In this document: positions 1 through 6,572 of the stretch, in pieces
How the letters are laid out: each line of letters starts with the position of its first letter
Numbering within the stretch: the stretch's first letter is position 1
NCBI GenBank assembly: GCA_030597485.1
Contig: JAUVRU010000032.1
Span: 1-11,349, forward strand
DNA: 11,349 nt
Direction of reading: 5' to 3'
Source of the DNA: Anaerolineae bacterium
GTDB taxonomy: Bacteria > Chloroflexota > Anaerolineae > 4572-78 > NAK82
Position numbers and translations under genes: made by a program
Notes under the pieces: generated by a model
What the model was told of the DNA's origin: nothing
Databases searched by the model: none
What the model saw: only the letters and a program-made list of their open reading frames with translations

Positions 1-732
1 CTGGATGCCGTAGAGCGGCGTATCGAGCGCACCAGGATCGCAGCCAAGGGGCGCCCGAAGGAGCACGCGTGGGAATTGGCGACGCTCGAAGCGCTGAGGG
101 AACACCTGGAAGCAGGGCAGCCAGCCTGCAGTTTCCCTGGGGGATGCAGTTTCCGTGCGACGTCTGGCTCGGAGGAGGCAGATGACGCGCGATCTGGCAC
201 ACTGCTGGCTGATCTGTTCTTGCTGACGAACAAACCTCGTTTGCTGGTGGCCAATGTTGCTGAGGATTCGTTGCCGGACGGTGCCGAACTGGCCGCGCGC
301 GTGGTGGCGGCGGCGGCTCAGGAAGGGAGCCAATCCGTAGTGTTGTGCGCTGAATGCGAATCCGCCCTGGCTGAATGGCCATCAGATGAAGCGGCGGCCT
401 ATCGAGCGGAGGTGGGACTGAGGGAGCCGGGGCTGGACCGGTTGGTCCGAGCCAGCTACCAACTGCTGGACCTGATCACGTTTTTCACTGTCACAGGCGG
501 AGAGGTGGTCCGAGCCTGGACCCTGGAGCGAGGTGAGACGGTGTGGCACGCGGCCGGTCGGGTGCATACTGACATGCAGCGGGGCTTCATCCGCGCGGAT
601 GTGGTGAGATACGATGACTTGTTGGCTTCCGGTTCGATGCAGGCTGCCCGCGAGGGAGGGAATCTACGCTCGGAGGGACGTGATTACGTAGTACAAGACG
701 GTGACGTCATTCATCTTCATTTCTCCAACTAG
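1..732 (+). CDS. ychF: YchF/OLA1-family ATPase, C-terminal part (5' truncated by window)
   Basis: The reading frame is open from the first base, so this is the last 243 residues of a protein usually about 360 long; the N-terminal G1-G3 nucleotide-binding motifs lie outside. YchF is a ribosome-associated, ATP-preferring member of the Obg GTPase group. Visible parts, numbered from the window edge: a charged helical segment (1-40, the coiled-coil region); LLTNKPRLLVANVAED at 74-89, where NVAE sits at the family's unusual G4 position (NVNE in E. coli) that explains ATP preference; and the C-terminal TGS-like domain from about 157, with FFTV, RAWTLERG, AAGRVHTDMQRGFIRA and DYVVQDGDVIH. A short insertion (about 42-65) lies between the coiled coil and NKP and contains a small duplication. 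A TTG at 76 could be mistaken for a start, but homology continues upstream of it. It ends 106 bases before rpsF, which has its own promoter. Confidence 0.93.
   Translation: MDAVERRIERTRIAAKGRPKEHAWELATLEALREHLEAGQPACSFPGGCSFRATSGSEEADDARSGTLLADLFLLTNKPRLLVANVAEDSLPDGAELAARVVAAAAQEGSQSVVLCAECESALAEWPSDEAAAYRAEVGLREPGLDRLVRASYQLLDLITFFTVTGGEVVRAWTLERGETVWHAAGRVHTDMQRGFIRADVVRYDDLLASGSMQAAREGGNLRSEGRDYVVQDGDVIHLHFSN
127..154 (+). repeat. Short in-frame direct repeat inside ychF
   Basis: TGCAGTTTCC occurs at 127-136 and again at 145-154, 18 bases apart, so the protein reads CSFPGG then CSF. It lies in the insertion between the coiled-coil region and the NKP element of YchF. This is a seen repeat; its origin by slippage or local duplication is inferred. 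Confidence 0.7.
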
Positions 733-741
733 GGGTTCAGT

Positions 742-770
742 TTGCATTGATCATCGTATTCCCATATAAT
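742..770 (+). promoter_or_regulatory. Candidate sigma-70-type promoter for rpsF
   Basis: TTGCAT at 742-747 and a perfect TATAAT at 765-770 are separated by exactly 17 bases, in the gap after ychF. Only the first three -35 bases match TTGACA, but the -10 box and spacing are ideal. Transcription should start near 777, giving a leader of about 60 bases before the rpsF ATG. Confidence 0.6.
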
Positions 771-791
771 ATAGCTTTGGTTCTCTTTCTT

Positions 792-811
792 CTCCCGGCT
801 CTGACCGGGGG
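792..811 (+). promoter_or_regulatory. Hairpin in the rpsF leader (possible S6:S18 autoregulatory element)
   Basis: CTCCCGG (792-798) can pair with CCGGGGG (805-811) around the loop CTCTGA, with one T-G pair. It sits ten bases upstream of the AGAAAGGAGG ribosome binding site of rpsF. Many bacteria carry a leader bound by the S6:S18 complex that contains a CCG-type motif mimicking their 16S rRNA site. The stem here is GC-rich and contains CCG, but I cannot confirm the full conserved fold by eye. No T-run follows, so it is not an intrinsic terminator. Confidence 0.35.
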
Positions 812-838
812 TAATCCCACAGAAAGGAGGCACGTGAT

Positions 839-1126
839 ATGAGGAGCTACGAGCTGGGTATCGTCTTCCACCCAGACGTGGAGGCTCCAGACGTCACTCA
901 GGCTGTCGATACGGTGGGGCAGTATGTAGAGACCGGCGGCGGCGCAGTGACGTCTGTTGATGTCTGGGGACGGCGAGCGTTGGCTTACCCAATCCAGAAG
1001 CAAGAGGAAGGCACGTACGTCTTCCTGAAAGTTCAGATTGAGCCCCATGCCATCAACGAGCTGGAACGGAGTCTCAAACTGGATGAGAACATCTTGCGTT
1101 ACCTGCTGGTTCACACGGAAGGCTGA
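839..1126 (+). CDS. rpsF: 30S ribosomal protein bS6
   Basis: This encodes the 95-residue small-subunit protein S6, which pairs with S18 on the platform of the 30S subunit. It starts MRSYELGIVFHPD, matching the family start (typically MRxYE), and contains WGRRALAYPIQKQEEGTYV in mid-protein (the conserved GxRxLAYPI.K...G.Y element) and LKLDENILRYLLV near the end. Length is typical (about 95-100), without the acidic tail some species have. A strong AGAAAGGAGG (821-830) precedes the ATG by eight bases. It opens the cluster rpsF - ssb remnant - rpsR and is probably transcribed from the promoter at 742-770. Confidence 0.97.
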   Translation: MRSYELGIVFHPDVEAPDVTQAVDTVGQYVETGGGAVTSVDVWGRRALAYPIQKQEEGTYVFLKVQIEPHAINELERSLKLDENILRYLLVHTEG

Positions 1127-1140
1127 TATCAAGAAGACGG

Positions 1141-1310
1141 GGGAGTCAGACGGCTTGGGTTGGGAGGACGACAATGGATAGCGACACTTCCGGACCGAGG
1201 TGGTAGCCAACGAAATGATCATCCTGGGCAGTCCTGAGTCCCACGATTCCCATCCAGATTGCAGCCGTGACGTCGACAGGTACGCAGTCACTGATGAGGG
1301 TGGTTGCTAG
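1141..1310 (+). pseudogene. ssb: Decayed 3' fragment of single-stranded DNA-binding protein (ssb)
   Basis: Between rpsF and rpsR, where ssb normally sits, the frame beginning at 1161 reads WEDDNG, a TAG stop at 1179-1181, then RHFRTEVVANEMIILGS (1182-1232). This matches the end of the bacterial SSB OB-fold, which typically reads W(E)xxxGQxRYRTEVVAxEMxxL; the TAG falls exactly where Gln (CAG) is expected. Just upstream, CAG ACG (1147-1152) gives the QT of the SSB GRLQTRSW element, but two extra bases put it out of frame with WEDDNG. The first 80-90 residues of SSB are absent, apparently deleted right after the rpsF stop. After ILGS the frame runs 26 more codons to TAG at 1308, without the acidic DDIPF-like tip needed for partner binding. 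There is no start codon with a ribosome site. The cell presumably has another ssb elsewhere. The remaining 1311-1434 shows no gene and no convincing promoter. Confidence 0.72.
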
Positions 1311-1434
1311 GCCCTGTTGCCAATCTCTTGATTAAGGATTCAAGTTGTGAAATCGCGAGTCGATATGTCGCCTGGCTCCTGTGGGCACTACATTCCCTCG
1401 GTGGGCCGGTGATCCATGTTATACGGAGGGGTTG

Positions 1435-1842
1435 ATGATTGCAGAAGGTGAGGTCCCTGTGGGGGACTCTGTCGAAGGATCTGGTGCCAACCCGGCACCG
1501 GCACGGGAAGAGAGAGCAGCCAGACCCGCCCGCGCTCCAGGCAATGCCGGTTACCGGTCAGGTGGCGACTCCCGGTCAGACCATGGTGGCGGGCGGCGAA
1601 CTCGTCCCCGGTTTTTCCGCCCTCGGCGTTCGGTCTGTTCGTTCTGTGTGGACAAGAAGGTGATTGACTACAAGGATCTAGGTAGCCTTAACCGTCTTGT
1701 GGACGCCTATGGCAAGATCAGGGCAGCGCGCAAGACAGGAACCTGTGCCAAGCACCAGCGACGGCTTGCAGTGGCAATAAAGAGGGCTCGTCATCTGGCC
1801 TTGCTCCCGTTTGCAACCAGCCGCATGCACCGTGCACGCTGA
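1435..1842 (+). CDS. rpsR: 30S ribosomal protein bS18 with long N-terminal extension
   Basis: This is the 135-residue small-subunit protein S18, the S6 partner on the 30S platform. The conserved core spans about residues 64-126: [18 protein letters not shown], then [19 protein letters not shown], then [13 protein letters not shown], an excellent family match with the CxxC pair and the Cys of TGTC. The ATG at 1435 is preceded by GGAGGG at 1425-1430. The open frame extends upstream to 1381, but that start has no ribosome site. S18 usually has 75-95 residues; here residues 1-63 form an Ala/Gly/Pro/Arg-rich, probably disordered extension that is acidic first and basic later. It follows the ssb remnant, so the usual rpsF-ssb-rpsR order is recognisable; rplI, often next, is absent. 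Confidence 0.95.
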   Translation: MIAEGEVPVGDSVEGSGANPAPAREERAARPARAPGNAGYRSGGDSRSDHGGGRRTRPRFFRPRRSVCSFCVDKKVIDYKDLGSLNRLVDAYGKIRAARKTGTCAKHQRRLAVAIKRARHLALLPFATSRMHRAR

Positions 1843-1871
1843 GTCGGGCGGTGCTGCTCTGCCTGTCCAGC

Positions 1872-1889
1872 GAATCCTCTACAGGATTC
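1872..1889 (+). terminator. Perfect hairpin after rpsR, weak terminator candidate
   Basis: GAATCCT (1872-1878) and AGGATTC (1883-1889) form a seven-base stem with loop CTAC, 29 bases after the rpsR stop. The downstream sequence TCCAACCC has no T-run, so intrinsic termination is doubtful; it may protect the 3' end or assist factor-dependent termination. The rest of the gap to 2095 shows no gene. Confidence 0.3.
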
Positions 1890-2095
1890 TCCAACCCGGC
1901 TTGACGAGCCTGTCTTGATCAGTGGTCAGGGCAGGCATATTTCCTCAGACATGTGGCTGAAGTGCGGCTTCTCCTTCGCCAGCGAGCAGTGGAGAGACTG
2001 TCAGCATGCCCTGGCAGCGTATCCACAGAGTGAGTGGCTTGGTGGGGAAGGGGCTAGACTCCGGTCACTGCAAATGCGACAGCGAAAAGGTAGTG

Positions 2096-3430
2096 ATGGC
2101 GAAACACACCAAACCCAAACCTGACAAAGGTATGACCAAGAAGCAGATAGCTATCTCACACCGCCAGCGAGAGTATAACCGAAAGCTGCTCATGTGGCTG
2201 GGTGTCGTTGCAGTGTTGGTGGTGGCAGTGGCTGCGGCAGGGGTGTATGACATCCTGATTGCCAGGCCCGCCCGTCCGGTTGCTATAGTCAATGGAGTAT
2301 CTATTCGCGCTGACCAATATCGGAAGCGTGTTCTCTTTGAACGATACGAGCTGGACAGGATTCTTCAGAACATTCAATCTCAGCTGGCCGTCACCGACCC
2401 AGCCGACCCAAATAACGAATTCCTGATCCAATACTACCAGCAGATTGGCAACCAGTTCTACCAACAGCGCCTGGGGATCGATCGCCAGGTATTGGACACT
2501 ATGGTGGAAGAGGAACTGGGCCGGCAGAAAGCGGCCGAGGTGGGGCTGACTACAGGCGACGAGGAAATCAACGAAGCCATCCGGGCTCGCCTGGCCTCTC
2601 GGTTGGGCTACGTGACCCAGGCACAGGCCACATCCATTGCAGGTACAGTGGTGGCGGCCACGGCCACTTCTCAAACCTTCACACCTACACCTATGCCGAC
2701 ATCGACACCGTCCCTGACGGTGGCAGTCACCATCACTGACACGTCGGCAGATGAGGCGGAGGAGTTCCCTACCCCTGCTCCTACGGCGACGCGTCACATT
2801 ATCACTGATGACGAGTTCAGTCAGGAGTATGCTGCCTATTCTGAGAACTTGACCGATGAAGCCGAAGTCCGGGAGGCAGACTACCGGGCCTTCGTCGAGG
2901 CCAGGCTAGTGGTTGAATCTGTGTCCGACTACTTCGCTGAGCAAGTGCCTGGGGAAGCGGAGCAAGTCAATGTCAGCCACATAAGGGCAGAGACCGAGGG
3001 AAACGCAGCAGGTGTGCTGAGGCGACTGGACGATGGAGAGGATTTTTCCCTGGTGGCCACCCAGGCGTCTTCCAACACGTTTACTGCACAGAAGGGTGGA
3101 GAACTGGGCTGGTTTGCAGAAGGGGAGTTGACCGCTCGGTTCAATCAAGACGTGGAGGATTCCGCATTCTCATTGGCTCCTGGTTCGTATTCCCGGCCAA
3201 TCAGTACTACGCTGGGTTTGCAGATAATCAGAGTGAACGAGCGTGGCCTACAGCTCCTCAATGATAGCCAGCTGCGGACGCAACAGCAGGTGGCCTATTC
3301 CGATTGGCTGACGGAGGCCCGCAGTTCGGTAGGCGTCGTAATCCTGTGGGAGCCGGAAATGGCTCCATCAGACCCATTCCTCGAGGAGGCGTCAGGCTCG
3401 CCAGGGGGAGGCGTTCCCATCCAGCAATAG
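2096..3430 (+). CDS. Membrane-anchored parvulin-type peptidyl-prolyl isomerase (PrsA/SurA-like)
   Basis: This 444-residue protein is predicted to catalyse proline cis-trans isomerisation and assist folding of exported proteins outside the membrane. Residues 1-30 are basic and cytoplasmic; 31-56 are one hydrophobic anchor (LLMWLGVVAVLVVAVAAAGV). A SurA/PrsA-like N-terminal chaperone segment follows (VAIVNGVSI at 62-70, VEEELGRQKAAEVGL at 137-151). Residues 195-231 form a Thr/Pro-rich linker (FTPTPMPTSTPS, FPTPAPT) inserted into the chaperone region. The rotamase domain is about 289-382: VNVSHIRAET, DDGEDFSLVATQAS, KGGELGWFAEGEL and SLAPGSYSRPISTTLGLQIIRV, the standard PPIC pattern. The C-terminus is acidic then Gly-rich. 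I chose the ATG at 2096, preceded by AAAGG five bases upstream; the same frame opens at 2006 but adds 30 residues of no known character. No Cys lies at the anchor end, so it is not a lipoprotein. It converges with the rel gene. Confidence 0.88.
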   Translation: MAKHTKPKPDKGMTKKQIAISHRQREYNRKLLMWLGVVAVLVVAVAAAGVYDILIARPARPVAIVNGVSIRADQYRKRVLFERYELDRILQNIQSQLAVTDPADPNNEFLIQYYQQIGNQFYQQRLGIDRQVLDTMVEEELGRQKAAEVGLTTGDEEINEAIRARLASRLGYVTQAQATSIAGTVVAATATSQTFTPTPMPTSTPSLTVAVTITDTSADEAEEFPTPAPTATRHIITDDEFSQEYAAYSENLTDEAEVREADYRAFVEARLVVESVSDYFAEQVPGEAEQVNVSHIRAETEGNAAGVLRRLDDGEDFSLVATQASSNTFTAQKGGELGWFAEGELTARFNQDVEDSAFSLAPGSYSRPISTTLGLQIIRVNERGLQLLNDSQLRTQQQVAYSDWLTEARSSVGVVILWEPEMAPSDPFLEEASGSPGGGVPIQQ

Positions 3431-3542
3431 TGGTGCTGGTTGGAGTCCTGCTCCATCGGCGCCGCCTGGCCCCATCACAATCGACGGCAGTGGTGCTGGC
3501 AGACGGAAACCGGCCACCGAGCAGCTGGAGGTCGACCGGCAG
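3431..3542. other. Convergent gap between the isomerase and rel genes
   Basis: This 112-base stretch separates two converging genes. It contains a small hairpin, TGGAG/CTCCA around TCCTG (3440-3454), and an 11-base direct repeat, AGTGGTGCTGG, at 3429-3439 and 3489-3499, exactly 60 bases apart. No T-run follows on either strand, so I see no classical intrinsic terminator. No coding potential is recognised. Confidence 0.4.
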
Positions 3543-5720
3543 CTAACCCGTTTGGCGAACGGCTTCCACGACATTGGGCAGCCTGGCGATGCGGGCCAGG
3601 ACGCGAGAGAGTTGGTTGACGTCGCTGATTTGCAGCGTCAGCATCATCTTGGCCATGTGATTCTTGGGGTGGGTGTACATGTTGGCCGCGCTCATATTGA
3701 TGGTTTCTTCGGCGATGACCGAGGTGATGTCGCGCATCAGGCCGGGGCGGTCGAAAGCTTCAACCTCTACGTGCACCGGATAGGTCTCAGTCGCCTCTTC
3801 TCCCCATTCTACCTCTATCAAGCGTTCGTTGTCGGACATGCGTAGGATGTTCGGGCAGTCTTGCCGGTGGATGGTGACCCCGCGCCCCCGGGTTACGTAT
3901 CCCAAGATGGGGTCACCTGGCAGGGGATTGCAGCATTGAGCCAGATGCGTCATCAAGTCACCGACGCCTCGCACGCGCACGCCGGCAGGAGCGACTGGTC
4001 GCCGGCGCACCTGGGGCGTGGGCATCTCGAACGCTGTCTGAATGGGCTTTACCAGGTCCAGAACACGACCGGCGATCTGTTGCGAGTTGATGTCGCCGGC
4101 GCCGATGGCTGCCAACACATCCTCCACGTCTTCCAGGTTGAACTTCTTGGCAATCTGTTCGAATGGAATGTCGCTTAAGCCCAGACGCTTCAATTCGCCT
4201 TCGAGCACTTCCCGGCCCTGGGCGATGTTCTGCTCCCGATTCTGACGCTTGAGCCACTGGCGGATCTTGCGTCGCGCCCGGGTGGTCTTGACATAGCCCA
4301 GGTGAGGGTTGAGCCAGTCCAGACTGGGGCCGCCCCGTTTTGCCGTGAGTATCTCCACCATATCGCCGTTCTTGAGCTGATAGTCCAGGCTGACCAGCCG
4401 CCCGTTCACTTTCGCCCCGCGACAGCGATTGCCCACCTCGGTGTGGACGTAATACGCGAAGTCAATCGGGGTTGCCCCATGGGGCAATTCGAATATGTCC
4501 CCCTTGGGGGTGAGGGCATAGACGTGTTCCTGAAAGACATCGGTCTTGAGCGAGTCAACAAACTCGTGAGCGTCGGCCAAGTCCTGTGGCCACTCCATCA
4601 ACTGTCGCAGCCACGCTATCTTGTTGTCGAAGGCGGGGTCTGGCTTATGGCTTTCCTTGTACCGCCAGTGGGCAGCGATGCCCAGCTCCGCTGTGTGGTG
4701 CATCCCATAGGTGCGGATCTGCACTTCCAATGGTCTGCCGCCTGGTCCCACCACCGCAGTATGCAATGAACGATACAGGTTGTCCTTTGGGGTAGCGATG
4801 TAGTCGTCGAACTCGCCAGGAATGGGGCTCCATTTCCCGTGAATCGCTCCCAGCGCAGCGTAGCAGTCGCGAACCTCCTCCACAATGATGCGAACCGCTC
4901 GCACGTCATAGATCTGATCAAACTCCACCGTCTTGCGCTGCATCTTGCGGAAAACGCTGTAAGCATGTTTGGATCGCCCATACACTTCGCTGTTTATGCC
5001 GGCGTTCTCAAGTTCTTGTTTCACCAGTTCGACGACTTTGCCGATATGCCGCTCCCGGTCAGGCCGGCGTTCGTCAATCAAAGAGGTTATTTCTTTGAAC
5101 CTCTCTGGCTCCAGGAAACGGAATGACAGATCCTCCAATTCCCATTTCATTTGCCAGATGCCCAGTCGATTGGCCAGGGGGGCAAAGATCTCTAACGTCT
5201 CGAGCGCGATTCGCTTGCGCTTCTCTTCCGGCAACGAGCCGAGGGTGCGCATGTTATGAAGCCGGTCGGCCAGCTTGATCAGAACCACACGGACATCGTC
5301 TACCATCGCCAGGAACATCTTGCGGAGACTCTCAGCTTTGGCGTCCTGCTTGAGGCTGCGCTCGCTGAGACCACTCAGCTGGTCAATGGTGCCCAGTTTG
5401 GTCACACCATCCACCAGACTGGCGATCTCGGTCCCGAACTCTGCCTCCAGCTGCTCATAGGTGATGTCGGTGTCTTCCAGCGTATCGTGCAGGAGGGCTG
5501 CGGCCAATGTACTGGTGTCCAGCCGCAGTTCAGCCAATATGTGGGCGGTTGCCAGGGAATGGCTTATGTAGGGTTCGCCGGAAGCGCGTTTTTGACCACG
5601 GTGCGCCTGGTCAGCGACGTCAAAGGCCCGGCGGAGCAAAGCCCGATCTGACTCGGGCCGGTCCTGTTGAAATTCCGCCAACCAGTTTTCGAATTGGGTG
5701 GTGTGTTTGGACTTTGCCAT
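3543..5720 (-). CDS. rel: Rel/SpoT-family (p)ppGpp synthetase/hydrolase
   Basis: This 725-residue long RSH enzyme makes and/or degrades the stringent-response alarmone (p)ppGpp. Order: HD hydrolase domain (about 25-180) with H54, H78-D79 and E82-D83 in HDTLEDT, and D152/N156 in ADRLHNMRTL, so all expected metal and catalytic residues are present; synthetase domain (about 240-355) with GRSKHAYSVFRKM, FDQIYDVRAVRII, EFDDYIATPKDNLYRSLHT (303-321) and LEVQIRT; TGS domain (about 398-460, VYALTPKGDIFELPHGATPIDFAY); helical region; Cys-containing zinc-finger-like domain (HLAQCCNPLPGDPI at 592-605, DC at 621-622); and C-terminal ACT domain (about 648-725). The acidic EFDD resembles monofunctional RelA, whereas bifunctional Rel usually has RxKD. 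The ATG at 5720 has an AGGG four bases upstream and avoids overlap with the upstream phosphatase gene, whose stop is 22 bases away; an ATA/GTG-region extension to 5789 would overlap it. Last gene of the minus-strand RNase-phosphatase-Rel group. Confidence 0.95.
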   Translation of the reverse strand: MAKSKHTTQFENWLAEFQQDRPESDRALLRRAFDVADQAHRGQKRASGEPYISHSLATAHILAELRLDTSTLAAALLHDTLEDTDITYEQLEAEFGTEIASLVDGVTKLGTIDQLSGLSERSLKQDAKAESLRKMFLAMVDDVRVVLIKLADRLHNMRTLGSLPEEKRKRIALETLEIFAPLANRLGIWQMKWELEDLSFRFLEPERFKEITSLIDERRPDRERHIGKVVELVKQELENAGINSEVYGRSKHAYSVFRKMQRKTVEFDQIYDVRAVRIIVEEVRDCYAALGAIHGKWSPIPGEFDDYIATPKDNLYRSLHTAVVGPGGRPLEVQIRTYGMHHTAELGIAAHWRYKESHKPDPAFDNKIAWLRQLMEWPQDLADAHEFVDSLKTDVFQEHVYALTPKGDIFELPHGATPIDFAYYVHTEVGNRCRGAKVNGRLVSLDYQLKNGDMVEILTAKRGGPSLDWLNPHLGYVKTTRARRKIRQWLKRQNREQNIAQGREVLEGELKRLGLSDIPFEQIAKKFNLEDVEDVLAAIGAGDINSQQIAGRVLDLVKPIQTAFEMPTPQVRRRPVAPAGVRVRGVGDLMTHLAQCCNPLPGDPILGYVTRGRGVTIHRQDCPNILRMSDNERLIEVEWGEEATETYPVHVEVEAFDRPGLMRDITSVIAEETINMSAANMYTHPKNHMAKMMLTLQISDVNQLSRVLARIARLPNVVEAVRQTG

Positions 5721-5742
5721 ATGCCCTGCAAACGTGCTGCGA

Positions 5743-6561
5743 CTAGAAATCGTCCCAATGGGGCATTTGGGGACGTTGTGCCACACCATCTGTGACGTTT
5801 CTGAGCAGCTGGTCCGTTATGTGGGTGATGCTGACAGTGATGTTGTCCTCTCCACCCCGTTCGTTGGCCAGGTCGATCAGCTGGCGAGCAGCCTGTGCGG
5901 ATGGCTGGGGGGTCACGATGTGGGCGATTTCCTGGTCGCTTACGCGCCGGGTCAACCCATCGCTGCAGAGAAAAACCGTGTGGCGTGGCGCAACCTGGCG
6001 TGTGAAGAGATCCACCTTGACGCTGTCGTTGGGACCGACACTTCGCAGAATCACATTTCGGTAGGGGTGAGCCTCAGCCTGTTGGGGAGTGAGGGACCCT
6101 TCATTTATCATCTCGGCGACCAGACTGTGATCCTGCGTGATCTGGTCGATGGTGCCATCGTAAATCAGGTAGGCCCGGCTGTCGCCCACATTGGCCATGG
6201 TCAGTTGATCACCGACGATGAGAGCTGCCACCACAGTGGTGGCCATCTCCCGCCGATCCGTCCGCTCTTGGTTGTGGGCGCAGATGGCGGCATTCGTGGT
6301 ATCGACTGCGCGACACAGGCGGCCGGCGGGAGTTCCGTCCTGGTCCTGGTAATAGCTGTAGATGATTCGCCTTACGGCATACTCGCTGGCCACCTCACCG
6401 GCAGCACCGCCTCCCACCCCATCCGCCAGCACGTACAGCCGCCCATACGTTGCCAACTCGGCTGGGTGATTGGGCTCGTAGCACGCTACGTAATCCTCAT
6501 TATACCGACGCCTGAGACCTATGTCGGATAACTGGCTGGATTCGACTATCCACTCAGGCAC
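5743..6561 (-). CDS. PP2C-type Ser/Thr protein phosphatase (Stp/PrpC-like)
   Basis: This 272-residue cytosolic metal-dependent phosphatase removes phosphate from Ser/Thr, usually countering Hanks-type kinases; no kinase is in the window. Family motifs are all present in order: RRRYNEDY (17-24), VLADGVGGGAAGEVAS (44-59), ATTVVAAL (107-114), ANVGDSRAYL (123-132), TQDHSLV (142-148), LCSDGLT (198-204) and GGEDNITVSI (236-245), including the metal-binding Asp residues 23, 47, 201 and 239. Length is close to the usual 240-260, with about 25 extra C-terminal residues of no clear function. The start is GTG at 6561, preceded by GAGGAG seven bases upstream; that site overlaps the stop region of the RNase gene (gap 11 bases), implying one transcript. 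The rel gene follows after 22 bases. Confidence 0.94.
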   Translation of the reverse strand: MPEWIVESSQLSDIGLRRRYNEDYVACYEPNHPAELATYGRLYVLADGVGGGAAGEVASEYAVRRIIYSYYQDQDGTPAGRLCRAVDTTNAAICAHNQERTDRREMATTVVAALIVGDQLTMANVGDSRAYLIYDGTIDQITQDHSLVAEMINEGSLTPQQAEAHPYRNVILRSVGPNDSVKVDLFTRQVAPRHTVFLCSDGLTRRVSDQEIAHIVTPQPSAQAARQLIDLANERGGEDNITVSITHITDQLLRNVTDGVAQRPQMPHWDDF

Positions 6562-6572
6562 TGGGGAACTCC

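Noticed and set aside
737-1291. A 184-codon minus-strand frame covering rpsF and the ssb remnant
   Set aside because: Antisense to rpsF, no family resemblance, no ribosome binding site.
1327-1344. CTTGA/TCAAG inverted repeat before rpsR as an operator
   Set aside because: The five-base arms are too short to distinguish from chance and no regulator is nearby.
1915-1943. TTGATC and TATTTC 17 bases apart, as a promoter for the isomerase gene
   Set aside because: The -10 match is only three of six bases; too weak to list as a feature, though the gene may need a promoter in this gap.
2156-2797. A 213-codon open frame on the minus strand opposite the isomerase gene
   Set aside because: Its Arg/Cys/His-rich composition is typical of an antisense shadow; the plus-strand frame has clear domains.
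3429-3499. Two copies of AGTGGTGCTGG 60 bases apart as a possible mobile-element or att signature
   Set aside because: Only 11 bases, no terminal inverted repeats, no recombinase gene, and the gap is ordinary intergenic sequence.
3543-5789. Longer N-terminus for Rel (start at 5789)
   Set aside because: It would overlap the phosphatase gene by 47 bases; the ATG at 5720 has an AGGG at proper distance and gives the usual family start.
5698-6531. A 277-codon open frame on the plus strand opposite the PP2C gene
   Set aside because: It is antisense to a gene with all PP2C motifs; no ribosome site or recognisable domain, and long antisense frames are expected at this GC content.
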